From positions 752,501-816,500 of the forward strand of contig NZ_CP047895.1 of assembly GCF_009913435.1 (NCBI RefSeq): DNA of 64,000 nucleotides. The letters run 5' to 3'. This document shows positions 45,894 through 54,320 of this stretch, piece by piece. The DNA comes from Sphingomonas changnyeongensis (GTDB lineage: Bacteria; Pseudomonadota; Alphaproteobacteria; Sphingomonadales; Sphingomonadaceae). How positions within the stretch are numbered: the stretch's first letter is position 1; each line of letters starts with the position of its first letter. The position numbers and the translations under genes were made by a program. Under the pieces are notes generated by a model. The model had not been told where the DNA came from. It ran no database searches and saw only the letters and a list, made by a program, of their open reading frames with translations.

Positions 45894-47218
45894 GCCTTCA
45901 GGCCCATGCCGATGCCTGTCTGGATGCGCTCGGGCTCGATCTCGCGCTCGCGCCCGACCGGATCGGGCGGCTGGTCGCCTATGACGGGTTGCTGATGGAG
46001 GCGCGCGGCCTTGCGCTCCCGGTCGGCACCATCTGCCGCATCGGCGACGGGGCGGGCATGGTCGAGGCCGAGGTGATCGGTTTTCGCGCCGGGCATCTGC
46101 TGCTGATGAACCTTGGCGGCCCGGCGGCATTGCTGCCCGGCGCGCCGGTCAGGCCGCTCGGCCCGCCGGGCGCGGCCCAGGTCGGCCGCGCGCTGCTCGG
46201 CCGGGTGATCGACGGCACCGGCCAGCCGATCGACGGGCTTGGCCCGATCCGCTCCGATGCGTGCTGGCCGCTTGCCGGGCGGATGCAGAACCCGCTCGAC
46301 CGCGCCCGCGTCACCCGCCCGCTCGATGTCGGCGTGCGGGCGATCAACGGCCTGCTGACCATCGGGCGCGGCCAGCGGGTCGGCATCATGGCGGGATCGG
46401 GCGTCGGCAAATCGGTGCTGCTCGGCATGATCGTGCGCGCGGTCGAGGCCGATGTCGTCGTTGTCGGCCTGATCGGCGAGCGCAGCCGCGAGGTCAGCGA
46501 TTTTCTGGAAACCAAGCTTGCCGGCGCAGCGCGCGCGCGCGCGGTGGTGGTCGCGGTGCCCGCCAATCATTCGCCGGTGCTGCGCATCCGCGGCGCGATG
46601 CGCGCGACCGCGATTGCCGAAGCCTATCGCGCCGAGGGGCTGAACGTGCTGCTGATCATCGACAGCCTGACGCGCGTCGCCCATGCCGGGCGCGAAATCG
46701 GCCTTGCGCTGGGCGAGCCGGCGTCGGCGCGCGGCTATCCGCCGTCCGCCATCGCGATGCTGCCGGGCCTGATCGAGCGCGCCGGTGCCGATGCCCATGG
46801 CCCGGGGGCGATCACGGCCATCTACACGGTGCTCGCCGATGGCGATGACGGGCAGGATCCGGTGGTCGACAGCGCGCGCGCGATCCTTGACGGGCATATC
46901 GTGCTGTCGCGCGCGCTTGCCGAACGCGGCGTCTATCCGGCGATCGACCTTGGCCCCTCGGTCAGCCGGGTGATGGCCGACATTGCCGAACCTGCCCATC
47001 TGGCGGCGGCGCGCGCGCTGCGCCGCCATCTCGCCACTTACGAGGAAAATCGCGAGCTGATCCTGATGGGTGCCTATCGCAGCGGCGCGGACCCGGCGAT
47101 CGACGCCGCGCTCGCCCATCACCCGGCGATCCTCGACTATCTGGCGCAGGATGCCGATGCCCGTGTCGGCCTTGACGATGCGGTCGCCGAGCTGGTCGGC
47201 GTGTTCGGCACGCCCTGA
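45890..47218 (+). CDS. fliI: Flagellum-specific ATPase FliI
   Basis: Hexameric export ATPase of the F1-beta type; 442 residues. Walker A GSGVGKSV, IGERSREVSDFLE, Walker B LNVLLIIDSLTRVAHAGREI and the YPPSAIAMLPGLIERAG block are all intact. It overlaps fliH by 4 bp; the fliJ start shares one base with its stop. Confidence 0.94.
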   Translation: MSLQAHADACLDALGLDLALAPDRIGRLVAYDGLLMEARGLALPVGTICRIGDGAGMVEAEVIGFRAGHLLLMNLGGPAALLPGAPVRPLGPPGAAQVGRALLGRVIDGTGQPIDGLGPIRSDACWPLAGRMQNPLDRARVTRPLDVGVRAINGLLTIGRGQRVGIMAGSGVGKSVLLGMIVRAVEADVVVVGLIGERSREVSDFLETKLAGAARARAVVVAVPANHSPVLRIRGAMRATAIAEAYRAEGLNVLLIIDSLTRVAHAGREIGLALGEPASARGYPPSAIAMLPGLIERAGADAHGPGAITAIYTVLADGDDGQDPVVDSARAILDGHIVLSRALAERGVYPAIDLGPSVSRVMADIAEPAHLAAARALRRHLATYEENRELILMGAYRSGADPAIDAALAHHPAILDYLAQDADARVGLDDAVAELVGVFGTP

Positions 47219-47648
47219 TGGCGCGAGACCCCCGGCGGCTGGCCCGGATGCTGCGCGTCCGCACGGTCGCGCGCGATCTGGCCCGCGCCGACCAGCTGCG
47301 CGCCGCCGATCAGGAACGCGCCGCCGCCGATCTCGCCGCCCGGCTGGATGCGCTGCACCGGGAAGTCGGGCCGCAGCCCGGCCTGGCCGGGGGCTGGGCC
47401 TGGGTGCGGCGGCTGTCTATCGCGGCCGGCTGGCCGATGGCCGGATCGAGGCCGGCCGGCGCATGGCCGCGACCCGCGCCGCGCATGACGCCGCGCGGGC
47501 CGCCGCCGAGGCAGCGGCACGCGACCGTCAGGCGGTCGAAAAGCTGCTCGCCCGCGCGCAGGCCGAGCGCGATGCCGCTGCGGCCCGCGCGCTCGAACAA
47601 CTGCCCCATGCCCCGCGTCTGGCACGGACCTTGCTAAAAAACGGCTGA
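47218..47648 (+). CDS. fliJ: Flagellar export protein FliJ-like (one -1 frameshift)
   Basis: Small coiled-coil export chaperone, about 143 residues when the G5 run at 47389-47393 is lengthened by one base. The N-terminal Arg/Ala-rich coil (RVRTVARDLARADQLRAADQ) and C-terminal coil (DRQAVEKLLARAQAERDAAA) are then continuous through GLGLGAAAVYRGRLADG. Identification is from coiled-coil nature and position after fliI; primary sequence is weakly conserved in this family. The fliK promoter lies within its 3' end. Confidence 0.7.
47620..47635 (+). promoter_or_regulatory. Sigma-54 promoter of fliK and downstream genes
   Basis: TGGCAC-GGACC-TTGCT, full consensus, inside the end of fliJ and 40 bp upstream of the fliK ATG; predicted start near 47646. 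It would allow fliK-flhB to be driven separately from flbD-fliJ. Confidence 0.8.
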
Positions 47649-47674
47649 CACGAGCCACCGGGACAGACGCGCCG

Positions 47675-49012
47675 ATGAACAGCATTTCCCTTGGTCCGCC
47701 GGCATTGCCGTCCGCACCCGCCCTGCCGCCCAATCCGACCCCGTCGGCGACGGCTGGGGAGGCAGGCGGCGCGCAGGGCTTTGCGGAGCTGATCGGCGGC
47801 ATCGAACTGGCATCGCTGCCGGCACCGGCCGGCCAGGATTTGCCGGGCGGGCGGCAGGATCCTGCCGCTGGGCTGGGTGGGCGGCAGGATACTGCCGCTG
47901 GGCCGGGCTGTGCGCTGGGTGATCTGCCGGTGCTGCCGGCCTTCGTGCCGCCTTTTCCCCCGTTGCCGGGCGCAGATGGCGAAATGGGCGGCGAAGGGGG
48001 AGAGGCGGGCGGCCCGGCGGCGCGCCTGCGCGGACGGGTGATGACGCTCGACCCGCTGGCCCTGCCGCTGATGCTGCAGATGCCCGGCATCAAGCTGCCG
48101 TCCGTGCAGCCACCGGTGCCGCCCCTGCCGCCCCCGTCTGTCGCCGCCTTGCCGTCGCCGCTGGCCTTGGCTGGCGATGCTGGCGTCCCCGGCCCGGTAT
48201 CGGCCGGCCCGTCGGCACCGGCTGCCGCTGCGCCGGTCATCGCCGCTCAGCCGCCGGCTCCGGGGCCGGGCGGGATCGGCGCGGTGACGCCTGCCGCTCC
48301 CGCTATGGCTGCCGCCCCGGCGGCGGATGCGCGCCCTGGTTCGGCCGCTGCCGAGCGCATGGGCGGCGCGCTGCTGTCGGGCCGCGCGCTGCGCGCCGCC
48401 GGGCAAGCCGCCGCCGCGCCGCTCGCTGTCCTGCCCGATCCCGCCAGGCCGGGCGCGACGGGCGATGGCGCGGTGGTGGCGGTTGCCGATGCAGCCGCGT
48501 CACCGCCGCCATCCGCCGCGCCGCTCCAGCCATCGCTGCCGCCGTCTGCGCCCGCGCAAGGCCCGTCCCCGGCCCGCCCGCCCGAACCGCCGGTCGACAC
48601 CGCGCGGAATGACTGGATGCAGTCGATGATCGCCCAGATTGCCGAAACCCAGGCCGAGGGCGGCGCCCGCGCGGCGCGGATCCGGCTGCTGCCCGATGCG
48701 CTGGGCGCGGTCGATATCCGCATCGTCGAGCGCGGCGACGGCGTGCATGTCGAACTGGCGGCGGACAATCCGCAGGCGCGCGCGCTGCTGGCCGAGGCGC
48801 AGCCCCGGCTCCACGAACTGGCCGAGGCGCGCGGGCTGAGGCTTGCTCAGGCGAGCATAGATGCCGCGCTGTCGGGCGGCCAGTCCGGCCAGTCAGGCCA
48901 GCGCCAGCCCGCGCAGGAACCGCCGCCCGTGCGGCGCGGCGATGCCGACCGGCAATCCGCATCGGCACTGGCGCACGCACCGGCAGCCGCGCGTGCCGAG
49001 CGCATCGCCTGA
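47675..49012 (+). CDS. fliK: Flagellar hook-length control protein FliK
   Basis: Molecular ruler and substrate-specificity switch acting on FlhB; 445 residues. A long Pro/Ala-rich disordered N-terminal region with a direct repeat (GRQDPAAGLG, GRQDTAAGPG) precedes the compact C-terminal domain: IAQIAETQAEGGARAARIRL then LPDALGAVDIRIVERGDGVH and LLAEAQPRLHELAEARGLRL. It starts 26 bp after fliJ behind its own sigma-54 promoter; fliL follows after 51 bp. Confidence 0.87.
   Translation: MNSISLGPPALPSAPALPPNPTPSATAGEAGGAQGFAELIGGIELASLPAPAGQDLPGGRQDPAAGLGGRQDTAAGPGCALGDLPVLPAFVPPFPPLPGADGEMGGEGGEAGGPAARLRGRVMTLDPLALPLMLQMPGIKLPSVQPPVPPLPPPSVAALPSPLALAGDAGVPGPVSAGPSAPAAAAPVIAAQPPAPGPGGIGAVTPAAPAMAAAPAADARPGSAAAERMGGALLSGRALRAAGQAAAAPLAVLPDPARPGATGDGAVVAVADAAASPPPSAAPLQPSLPPSAPAQGPSPARPPEPPVDTARNDWMQSMIAQIAETQAEGGARAARIRLLPDALGAVDIRIVERGDGVHVELAADNPQARALLAEAQPRLHELAEARGLRLAQASIDAALSGGQSGQSGQRQPAQEPPPVRRGDADRQSASALAHAPAAARAERIA
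47851..47898. promoter_or_regulatory. Two direct-repeated dyads inside fliK, candidate activator sites
   Basis: GCGGCAGGATCCTGCCGC (47851-47868, perfect palindrome) and GCGGCAGGATACTGCCGC (47881-47898), centres 30 bp apart, about 205-250 bp downstream of the fliK sigma-54 start. They share the core GCGGCA-N6-TGCCGC with the dyad at 33089. They also encode a peptide repeat, so coding duplication alone could explain them. Confidence 0.45.
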
Positions 49013-49063
49013 TTTCCACGCTCCCCAGAACATCTCTGCAGACAAAAAGGGATCTGAACCGCC

Positions 49064-49621
49064 ATGGCCAGTGCCGCCCCGCCGCCCGCCCCCAAACGCC
49101 GTTCGCCGCTGCTGCTGATCGGCGGTGTGATCCTGCTTGCCGGCACGGGCGCGGGGGCGACCGTGTTTCTGATGACCTCGGGGCTGGTCGGCGGCAAGCC
49201 GGGCGATGTCGCCGCGCCCGCCGGGCCGCAGCTGGTGCCCAAGGGCATGCGCGCCGATGCCGAGACCCCGGCCGAGACGGCCCCGGCCCCCGGCGCGCCC
49301 AAATATGAATCGACCTATTTCCAGATGGAGCGCGAGTTCACCTCCAACCTGAAAGACAGCGCCCATCTGATCCAGGTCGGCCTGGCGGTCGCGACCAATT
49401 ACGACCAGCGGGTGATCGACAATCTGAAGACCCATGAAATGGCCGTGCGCTCGGCCGTGCTGCTGACGCTGGGCGAGACCGACGGGGAACAGGTGTTCAC
49501 CGCCGCCGGCAAGAAGGATCTGCAGCAGCGCCTTGCCCGCGCGATCAACGCCACGCTTAAGGAAAAGGAAGGCTTTGGCGGCGTTGGTAACGTCTATTTT
49601 ACTAATTTTATCGTTCAGTAA
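49064..49621 (+). CDS. fliL: Flagellar basal body-associated protein FliL
   Basis: Single-pass inner-membrane protein near the stator; 185 residues. The helix SPLLLIGGVILLAGTGAGAT lies near the N-terminus, then a Pro/Ala linker and the periplasmic domain (YFQMEREFTSNLKDSAHLIQ, LLTLGETDGEQVFTAAGKKD, VYFTNFIVQ). fliM starts 9 bp downstream. Confidence 0.92.
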   Translation: MASAAPPPAPKRRSPLLLIGGVILLAGTGAGATVFLMTSGLVGGKPGDVAAPAGPQLVPKGMRADAETPAETAPAPGAPKYESTYFQMEREFTSNLKDSAHLIQVGLAVATNYDQRVIDNLKTHEMAVRSAVLLTLGETDGEQVFTAAGKKDLQQRLARAINATLKEKEGFGGVGNVYFTNFIVQ

Positions 49622-49629
49622 CCATCTAG

Positions 49630-50592
49630 ATGGTTGAAAACCCCGCCTTTGCCGAAAAAGCCCGCGCCCGGGCCGCGCATGCCGAAACGCTGGCCGGGGC
49701 CGGGCAGCGTCCGCCGGGCGATCTGGCGGCGCTGGCGCGGGTCAATCAGCGGCTGGCGCGCGGCCTGCGCGGCCTGTTCGAGCCGATGCTGCGCCGCACC
49801 GTGCGGATCGAGGCCGAACCGGTCGCGAATGCGCGGTTCGACGCCTATCGCGACGCGCGCGGCGGCGGGCTGGCCTGTGCGGTGCCGATTGCGATGCCGC
49901 CGCTCGACGGCGACCTGGTGCTGATGCTGGAGGGCGGCTTTGTCAGCCAGCTCGTTGATCTGTATTTCGGCGGCCCCGGCGCGGTGCCCGCCACGCCCCC
50001 GGCAGAGTTCAGCCCGGCGGCCGAGGCGATGGCCGCGCGGCTGGCGGGCGATATTGCCGGCCAGCTGCGCACCGCCTGGGCGGACATCGCCGCGATCGAT
50101 TTTACCGCCGGGCGGCCAGAGGCCAATCCCGCCATTCTCGCCGCGATCGAGCCGGACGAACGCGTGCTTGTTGCCCGTTTCGTGCTCACCATCGGCGCGG
50201 CCCGGCCGGTCGCGCTCGACCTGATCTATCCGGTCGCCGCGCTGAAGCCGGTTGCCGGCCTGTTGTCGTCGCGCGGCGGCCGCGCGCGCCCCGCCGCCGA
50301 TCCGGCCTGGCTGGGCCGGCTGGCGCGCGTGGTGATGGATGTGCCGCTGCCGGTGCGCACCGTGCTGGCCGAGCCGGTGGTGCCGCTGTCCCGGCTGCTG
50401 ACGCTGAGGCCCGGCGACGTGATCCCGATCAGCTTCGGGCCGGACATTCCGGTGCTGGTCGCCGACAGCCTGTTCGCGCGCGGCGCGGTGGGCGCGGCCA
50501 ATGGCCGTGCCGCCGTCCGCCTCAGCCGCCTGCAAAACCCCGATTGCCAAGACCCTGCCGATCAACACCTTGCCCATGAGGATCAGCCATGA
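49630..50592 (+). CDS. fliM: Flagellar motor switch protein FliM, lacking the N-terminal CheY-binding peptide
   Basis: C-ring protein of 320 residues. Middle CheC-like domain with LMLEGGFVSQLVDLYFGGPG, and C-terminal surface-presentation domain with VVMDVPLPVRTVLAEPVVPL and LRPGDVIPISFGPDIPVLVA. The N-terminus reads MVENPAFAEKARARAAHAET and has no LSQxEIDALL-like motif, the CheY-P docking site of standard FliM. It starts 9 bp after fliL and overlaps fliN by 4 bp. Confidence 0.88.
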   Translation: MVENPAFAEKARARAAHAETLAGAGQRPPGDLAALARVNQRLARGLRGLFEPMLRRTVRIEAEPVANARFDAYRDARGGGLACAVPIAMPPLDGDLVLMLEGGFVSQLVDLYFGGPGAVPATPPAEFSPAAEAMAARLAGDIAGQLRTAWADIAAIDFTAGRPEANPAILAAIEPDERVLVARFVLTIGAARPVALDLIYPVAALKPVAGLLSSRGGRARPAADPAWLGRLARVVMDVPLPVRTVLAEPVVPLSRLLTLRPGDVIPISFGPDIPVLVADSLFARGAVGAANGRAAVRLSRLQNPDCQDPADQHLAHEDQP

Positions 50593-50903
50593 ACGATATG
50601 AACCGTGCGGGCCTGCCGGTCGATGGTGCCGTGGCCGCCAATCTGCGGCTGTTGCAGGATGTGGATGTGCGCCTGTCGGTCGAGGTGGGCGGGGCCAGGC
50701 TCAAGCTGCGCGAGCTGCTCGCGCTCGGCGAGGCGAGCGTGGTCGAGCTTGATCGCCATGCCAATGAGCTGCTCGACATCCGCGTCAACGGCACGCTGAT
50801 CGGCCGGGGCGAGGTGGTGACGGTCGGCGACCGGTTCGGCATCCGCATCGCCGAACTTGCCGATCCGGCGGCCGCCGGGCTGGCAGGGGGTGCCGCCCTG
50901 TGA
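50589..50903 (+). CDS. fliN: Flagellar motor switch protein FliN
   Basis: C-ring subunit of 104 residues composed of the surface-presentation domain: LLQDVDVRLSVEVGGARLKL, LLALGEASVVELDRHANELL, and IRVNGTLIGRGEVVTVGDRF, typical of FliN. It overlaps fliM and fliO by 4 bp. Confidence 0.93.
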   Translation: MNDMNRAGLPVDGAVAANLRLLQDVDVRLSVEVGGARLKLRELLALGEASVVELDRHANELLDIRVNGTLIGRGEVVTVGDRFGIRIAELADPAAAGLAGGAAL

Positions 50904-51199
50904 TCGGCACCTATCTGCTCAAGCTGGCGCTGCTGCTGCCTCTGGTCTGCGGCCTGCTGGTGCTGTGCCTGTGGGCCTGGCGCAAGCTGGAAACGCGGCT
51001 GCCGGGCCTGCCGGGCACGCGGATGATCATGGTCAGGGAAACGATGATGATCGCACCGGGGCTGAGGCTTGCGGTCATCGATTTCGAGGGGGAAAGGCTG
51101 CTGGTGTCGGTCGGGCGCGGCGGCGTCACCCTGGTGAACAAGGTGGCTGGCCCAGAGGGGGCCGGTCGCGCGCCGGCGCTGGGGGGCGATCATGGCTGA
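50900..51199 (+). CDS. fliO: Flagellar assembly protein FliO-like
   Basis: A 99-residue protein with one N-terminal helix ([20 protein letters not shown]) and a short cytoplasmic domain containing [20 protein letters not shown] and [13 protein letters not shown], the FliO pattern. It assists FliP insertion. It overlaps fliN by 4 bp and fliP by 8 bp. Confidence 0.85.
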   Translation: MIGTYLLKLALLLPLVCGLLVLCLWAWRKLETRLPGLPGTRMIMVRETMMIAPGLRLAVIDFEGERLLVSVGRGGVTLVNKVAGPEGAGRAPALGGDHG

Positions 51200-52064
51200 G
51201 GGCGCGCGTCGGCGTCCGGCGGCGCTGTTTGCCGCCCTGCTGCTGCTTGGCGCACCGGCGCTGACCGTCGCGGCCCCGGCGGTCGCCCAGCCGGTGGCTC
51301 CATCTGCTGCATCTGCGCCTGCGGCTCCCGCGCCCGTTGCGGCCTCGGCGCGCCCCGGCGCGCCCGAGGCGCTTGACCGCGCGCTCGCCGATATCGGCAG
51401 CAGCCGGGGCCGGGCGGACACGGGCGGCGAAGCGCCGCTGTCGCTGTCGCTTCAGATCCTGATCATCATGTCGCTGCTGACGGTGCTGCCGTCGCTGCTG
51501 CTGATGATGACCAGCTTCACCCGCATCATCATCGTGCTGTCGATCCTGCGCCAGGCGCTCGGCCTTCAGCAGACGCCGCCCAATCAGGTGCTGATCGGCC
51601 TGTCGCTGTTCCTCACCCTGTTCGTCATGTCGCCGGTGCTGTCGCGGGTGAATGCCGAGGCGGTCGAACCCTATGCCGCCGGGCGCATCCAGGCATCCGA
51701 GCTGATCCGCCGGTCGGGCGATGTCATGCACGGCTTCATGATCAAGCAGACGCGGGTCAAGGACCTGCAGATGTTCTCGACCCTTGCCAAAAAGGGTCCG
51801 TTCGCGCGGCCCACCGACATTCCCTTCTCGATCGCGCTGCCGGCGTTCGTGACGTCGGAGCTGAAGACCGCCTTCCAGATCGGTTTTCTGATTTTCCTGC
51901 CGTTTCTGATCATCGATCTGGTGGTCGCCAGCGTGCTGATGGCGCTTGGCATGATGATGCTGTCGCCGACGATCATCTCGCTGCCGTTCAAGCTGCTGCT
52001 GTTCGTGCTCGTCGATGGCTGGGCGCTGACCATGGGGTCGCTTGCCAACAGTTTCGTCGGATAA
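51192..52064 (+). CDS. fliP: Flagellar export apparatus protein FliP
   Basis: Core export-gate membrane protein; 290 residues including a cleavable signal peptide ([22 protein letters not shown]) and an Ala/Pro stretch. Signatures: [60 protein letters not shown] and MGMMMLSP-like [20 protein letters not shown]. Confidence 0.94.
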   Translation: MAEGARRRPAALFAALLLLGAPALTVAAPAVAQPVAPSAASAPAAPAPVAASARPGAPEALDRALADIGSSRGRADTGGEAPLSLSLQILIIMSLLTVLPSLLLMMTSFTRIIIVLSILRQALGLQQTPPNQVLIGLSLFLTLFVMSPVLSRVNAEAVEPYAAGRIQASELIRRSGDVMHGFMIKQTRVKDLQMFSTLAKKGPFARPTDIPFSIALPAFVTSELKTAFQIGFLIFLPFLIIDLVVASVLMALGMMMLSPTIISLPFKLLLFVLVDGWALTMGSLANSFVG

Positions 52065-52077
52065 GCGGGGGCGGCTG

Positions 52078-52347
52078 ATGGACGCGTCCTATTTCATCGC
52101 GGTCGGGCGCGAGGCGATGTGGGTGCTGGCGCTGGCCGCCGCGCCGATCCTCGTCCCCGCGCTGCTCGCCGGGCTGCTGCTCGGCATGGTGCAGGCGGCG
52201 ACCTCGATCAACGAGGCGACATTGTCGTTCGTGCCCAAGCTGGTGGTCGTCGGCCTGTCGATCGCGATCTTCGGCGGGCTGATCCTCGGCCTGATCGGCG
52301 ATTTCACCGTGTCGATCTTCGAACGCATTCCCGAGCTGGTGCGCTGA
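52078..52347 (+). CDS. fliQ: Flagellar export apparatus protein FliQ
   Basis: An 89-residue, two-helix export-gate protein: APILVPALLAGLLLGMVQAA with TSINEATLSFVPK, then LIGDFTVSIFERIPELV. The start at 52078 has GGGGGC upstream and sits 13 bp after the fliP stop; fliR follows after 1 bp. Confidence 0.93.
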   Translation: MDASYFIAVGREAMWVLALAAAPILVPALLAGLLLGMVQAATSINEATLSFVPKLVVVGLSIAIFGGLILGLIGDFTVSIFERIPELVR

Positions 52348-52348
52348 C

Positions 52349-53127
52349 ATGCTGGGCCTCGGCCTGCCGATGGTCGAACCGGCGCTGTTTTCGCTGCTGT
52401 TCGTGATGGTGCGCGTGGGCGCGGCCTTTGTCGCCGCGCCGGTGTTCGGCGCGGTCGCGGTGCCGCTGCCGGTGCGGATCATCCTTGCCGGCGCGATCGC
52501 CGTGCTGGTGACCGGCCATGCGCCGGTTGCGGCACCTGCGGCGGTGTTTTCGGCGCTGACCATGCTTCAGGTCGCGCAGGAGGCGCTGGTCGGGCTGGCG
52601 CTCGGCTTCGTGCTCCAGATCGCCTTTGCCGGGCCGCTGGTCGCCAGCGAAGCGCTGGGCGGGGCGATGGGCCTCAGCTTTGCGACCTCGGTCGATCCGC
52701 AGGCCGGCACCTCAAGCCCCGCGCTCGGCCAGTTCCTGACCATCGTGATGACGCTCCTGTTCCTCGCGCTCGACGGGCATCTGCTGCTCGTCGATCTGGT
52801 CGTGCGCAGCTATGGCGTGCTGCCGCCCGGCGATGCGTGGCTGAAGCCCGCCCAGCTGCGCGACATCGCGCTGTTCGGCGGCCATGCCTTTGCCGCCGGG
52901 CTGCTGCTGGCGCTGCCCGTCGGCTTCACGCTGCTTTGCCTCAACATCATCGTCGGCATGCTGTCCCGCTCGGCCCCGGCGCTCAACCTGTTCGCGGTCG
53001 GCCTGCCGGCGAGCCTGGCGACCGGGCTGGTCGCGCTCGCCATCGCCTTTCCCGCGATGGGCGAGCAGATGGGCCTGATCGTCCGCGAGGGCTGGCGGCG
53101 GCGAGTTCATTGGTGCTCGGCCGATGA
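52349..53127 (+). CDS. fliR: Flagellar export apparatus protein FliR (one -1 frameshift near the end)
   Basis: Export-gate membrane protein; about 259 residues. FVMVRVGAAFVAAPVFGAVA, FVLQIAFAGPLVASEALGGA, and NLFAVGLPASLATGLVALAI are typical. The frame is lost in the G3 run 53089-53091; one added base gives VREGLAAASSLVLGR and a stop overlapping the flhB ATG by 4 bp. Without repair the frame reads on out of phase through flhB. Confidence 0.87.
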
Positions 53128-54258
53128 GCGCGGAGACGGCGGGCGAAAAGACCGAAGCCCCAACCCCCAAAAGACAGCGCGACGCCGCCGACAAGGGCGA
53201 GGTGCTGCGCAGCCGCGAGCTGGCGACGGCGGCGGTGGTGCTGGGCGGTGTCGCCTGGCTGGCGCTGGCGGGGCCGGCGCTCATCGAGGCGCTGAAGCTG
53301 GTGCTGCGCGACTCGCTGGCCTTTGGCCGGGGCGATATCGTGGATTTCGCGCCGTGGCGGCCGCTGCGCGCGGCGCTGATGATCCTTGCCCCGTCGCTCG
53401 CCGGGCTGTTCGCGCTCACCATGGTGACGGCGATCCTCGCGCAGGCGGGGCTGGGCGGCGCGCGCTTCAACCCCGCGCTGATGGGGTTCAAGGCGTCGCG
53501 CATCGATCCGGCGGCGGGCCTCAAGCGGATGTTCGGCACCCAGGGTCTGATCGAACTGGGCAAGGGGCTGATGAAGGTCGCGCTGCTGGGCGGGATCGGC
53601 GCATGGATGCTCATCGGCATGAAGGGGCTGGCGCTCGGCCTGCCGGCGGCGGCGGTCGGCCCGGCGGTCGCGGCGCTTGGCGGCAGTTTCGTCACCCTGT
53701 TGCTGGCGATGGCCGGGGGCTGGCGGTGATCGCCGCGATCGACGTGCCGATCCAGGCGATCCGGCTGCGCAGCCGGCTGCGCATGACCCGGCAGGAGGTG
53801 AAGGACGAGCACAAGGAAAGCGAGGGCGCGCCCGAGCTCAAGGCCGCGCTGCGCCAGCGCCAGCGCGAGATCCTGAAGGGCGGGATGCGCGGCGCGGTGG
53901 CGGGCGCGCATGTCGTGCTCACCAACCCGACCCATTTCTCGGTCGCGCTGCGTTACGAACGCGGGGAGGACGAGGTGCCGGTGGTCGTCGCCAAGGGCCG
54001 GGGGCGAAGGCGCTCGCCATCCGCGAACTGGCGCGCGAGCTGGACAAGCCGGTGCTCGAATATCCCGCGCTTGCCCGCGCCGTCTATTTCACCAGCCGCG
54101 AGGGGCAGCAGATCCGCGACGATCTGTATGTCGCGGTCGCGACCGTTCTTGCCTTTGTGTTCGGCGTCAATCTGCGCGCGGGCGGCGGCCAGCCGGCGGT
54201 GCTGGTGCCCGACACCGCGCTGTTCGACGAACATGGCGTGCCCCAGCGGCGCGGATAA
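53124..54258 (+). CDS. flhB: Flagellar export switch protein FlhB (two -1 frameshifts)
   Basis: Membrane protein controlling the change from hook to filament export; about 378 residues when repaired. The N-terminus EKTEAPTPKRQRDAADKGEV is diagnostic. The self-cleavage motif NPTH is at about residues 268-271 in VLTNPTHFSVALRY. Breaks: G5 run 53716-53720 (LLAMAGG joined to LAVIAAIDVPIQ) and G5 run 54000-54004 (VVAKGRG joined to AKALAIRELAREL). Last gene of the fliK-flhB unit. Confidence 0.87.
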
Positions 54259-54271
54259 CGCGCCCACCCGC

Positions 54272-54298
54272 TTAAGCTTTGCCGCGCACGGCCGATCT
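54272..54298 (+). promoter_or_regulatory. Sigma-28 (FliA) promoter of fliDS
   Basis: TTAA, exactly 15 nt, GCCGATCT, 22 bp upstream of the fliD ATG. Three of four -35 bases and six of eight -10 bases match the consensus. Confidence 0.65.
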
Positions 54299-54320
54299 TG
54301 AAGGCAAAGGATCGCGACCC

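Noticed and set aside
47635..47661. Sigma-28 promoter before fliK (TAAA-N15-GCCACCGG)
   Set aside because: Only the -35 and GCC match; a full-consensus sigma-54 site overlaps the same position and explains it better.
52349..54301. A single 650-residue FliR-FlhB fusion
   Set aside because: The continuous frame is FliR followed by out-of-phase sequence and then only part of FlhB; single-base repairs in G runs restore two normal overlapping genes.
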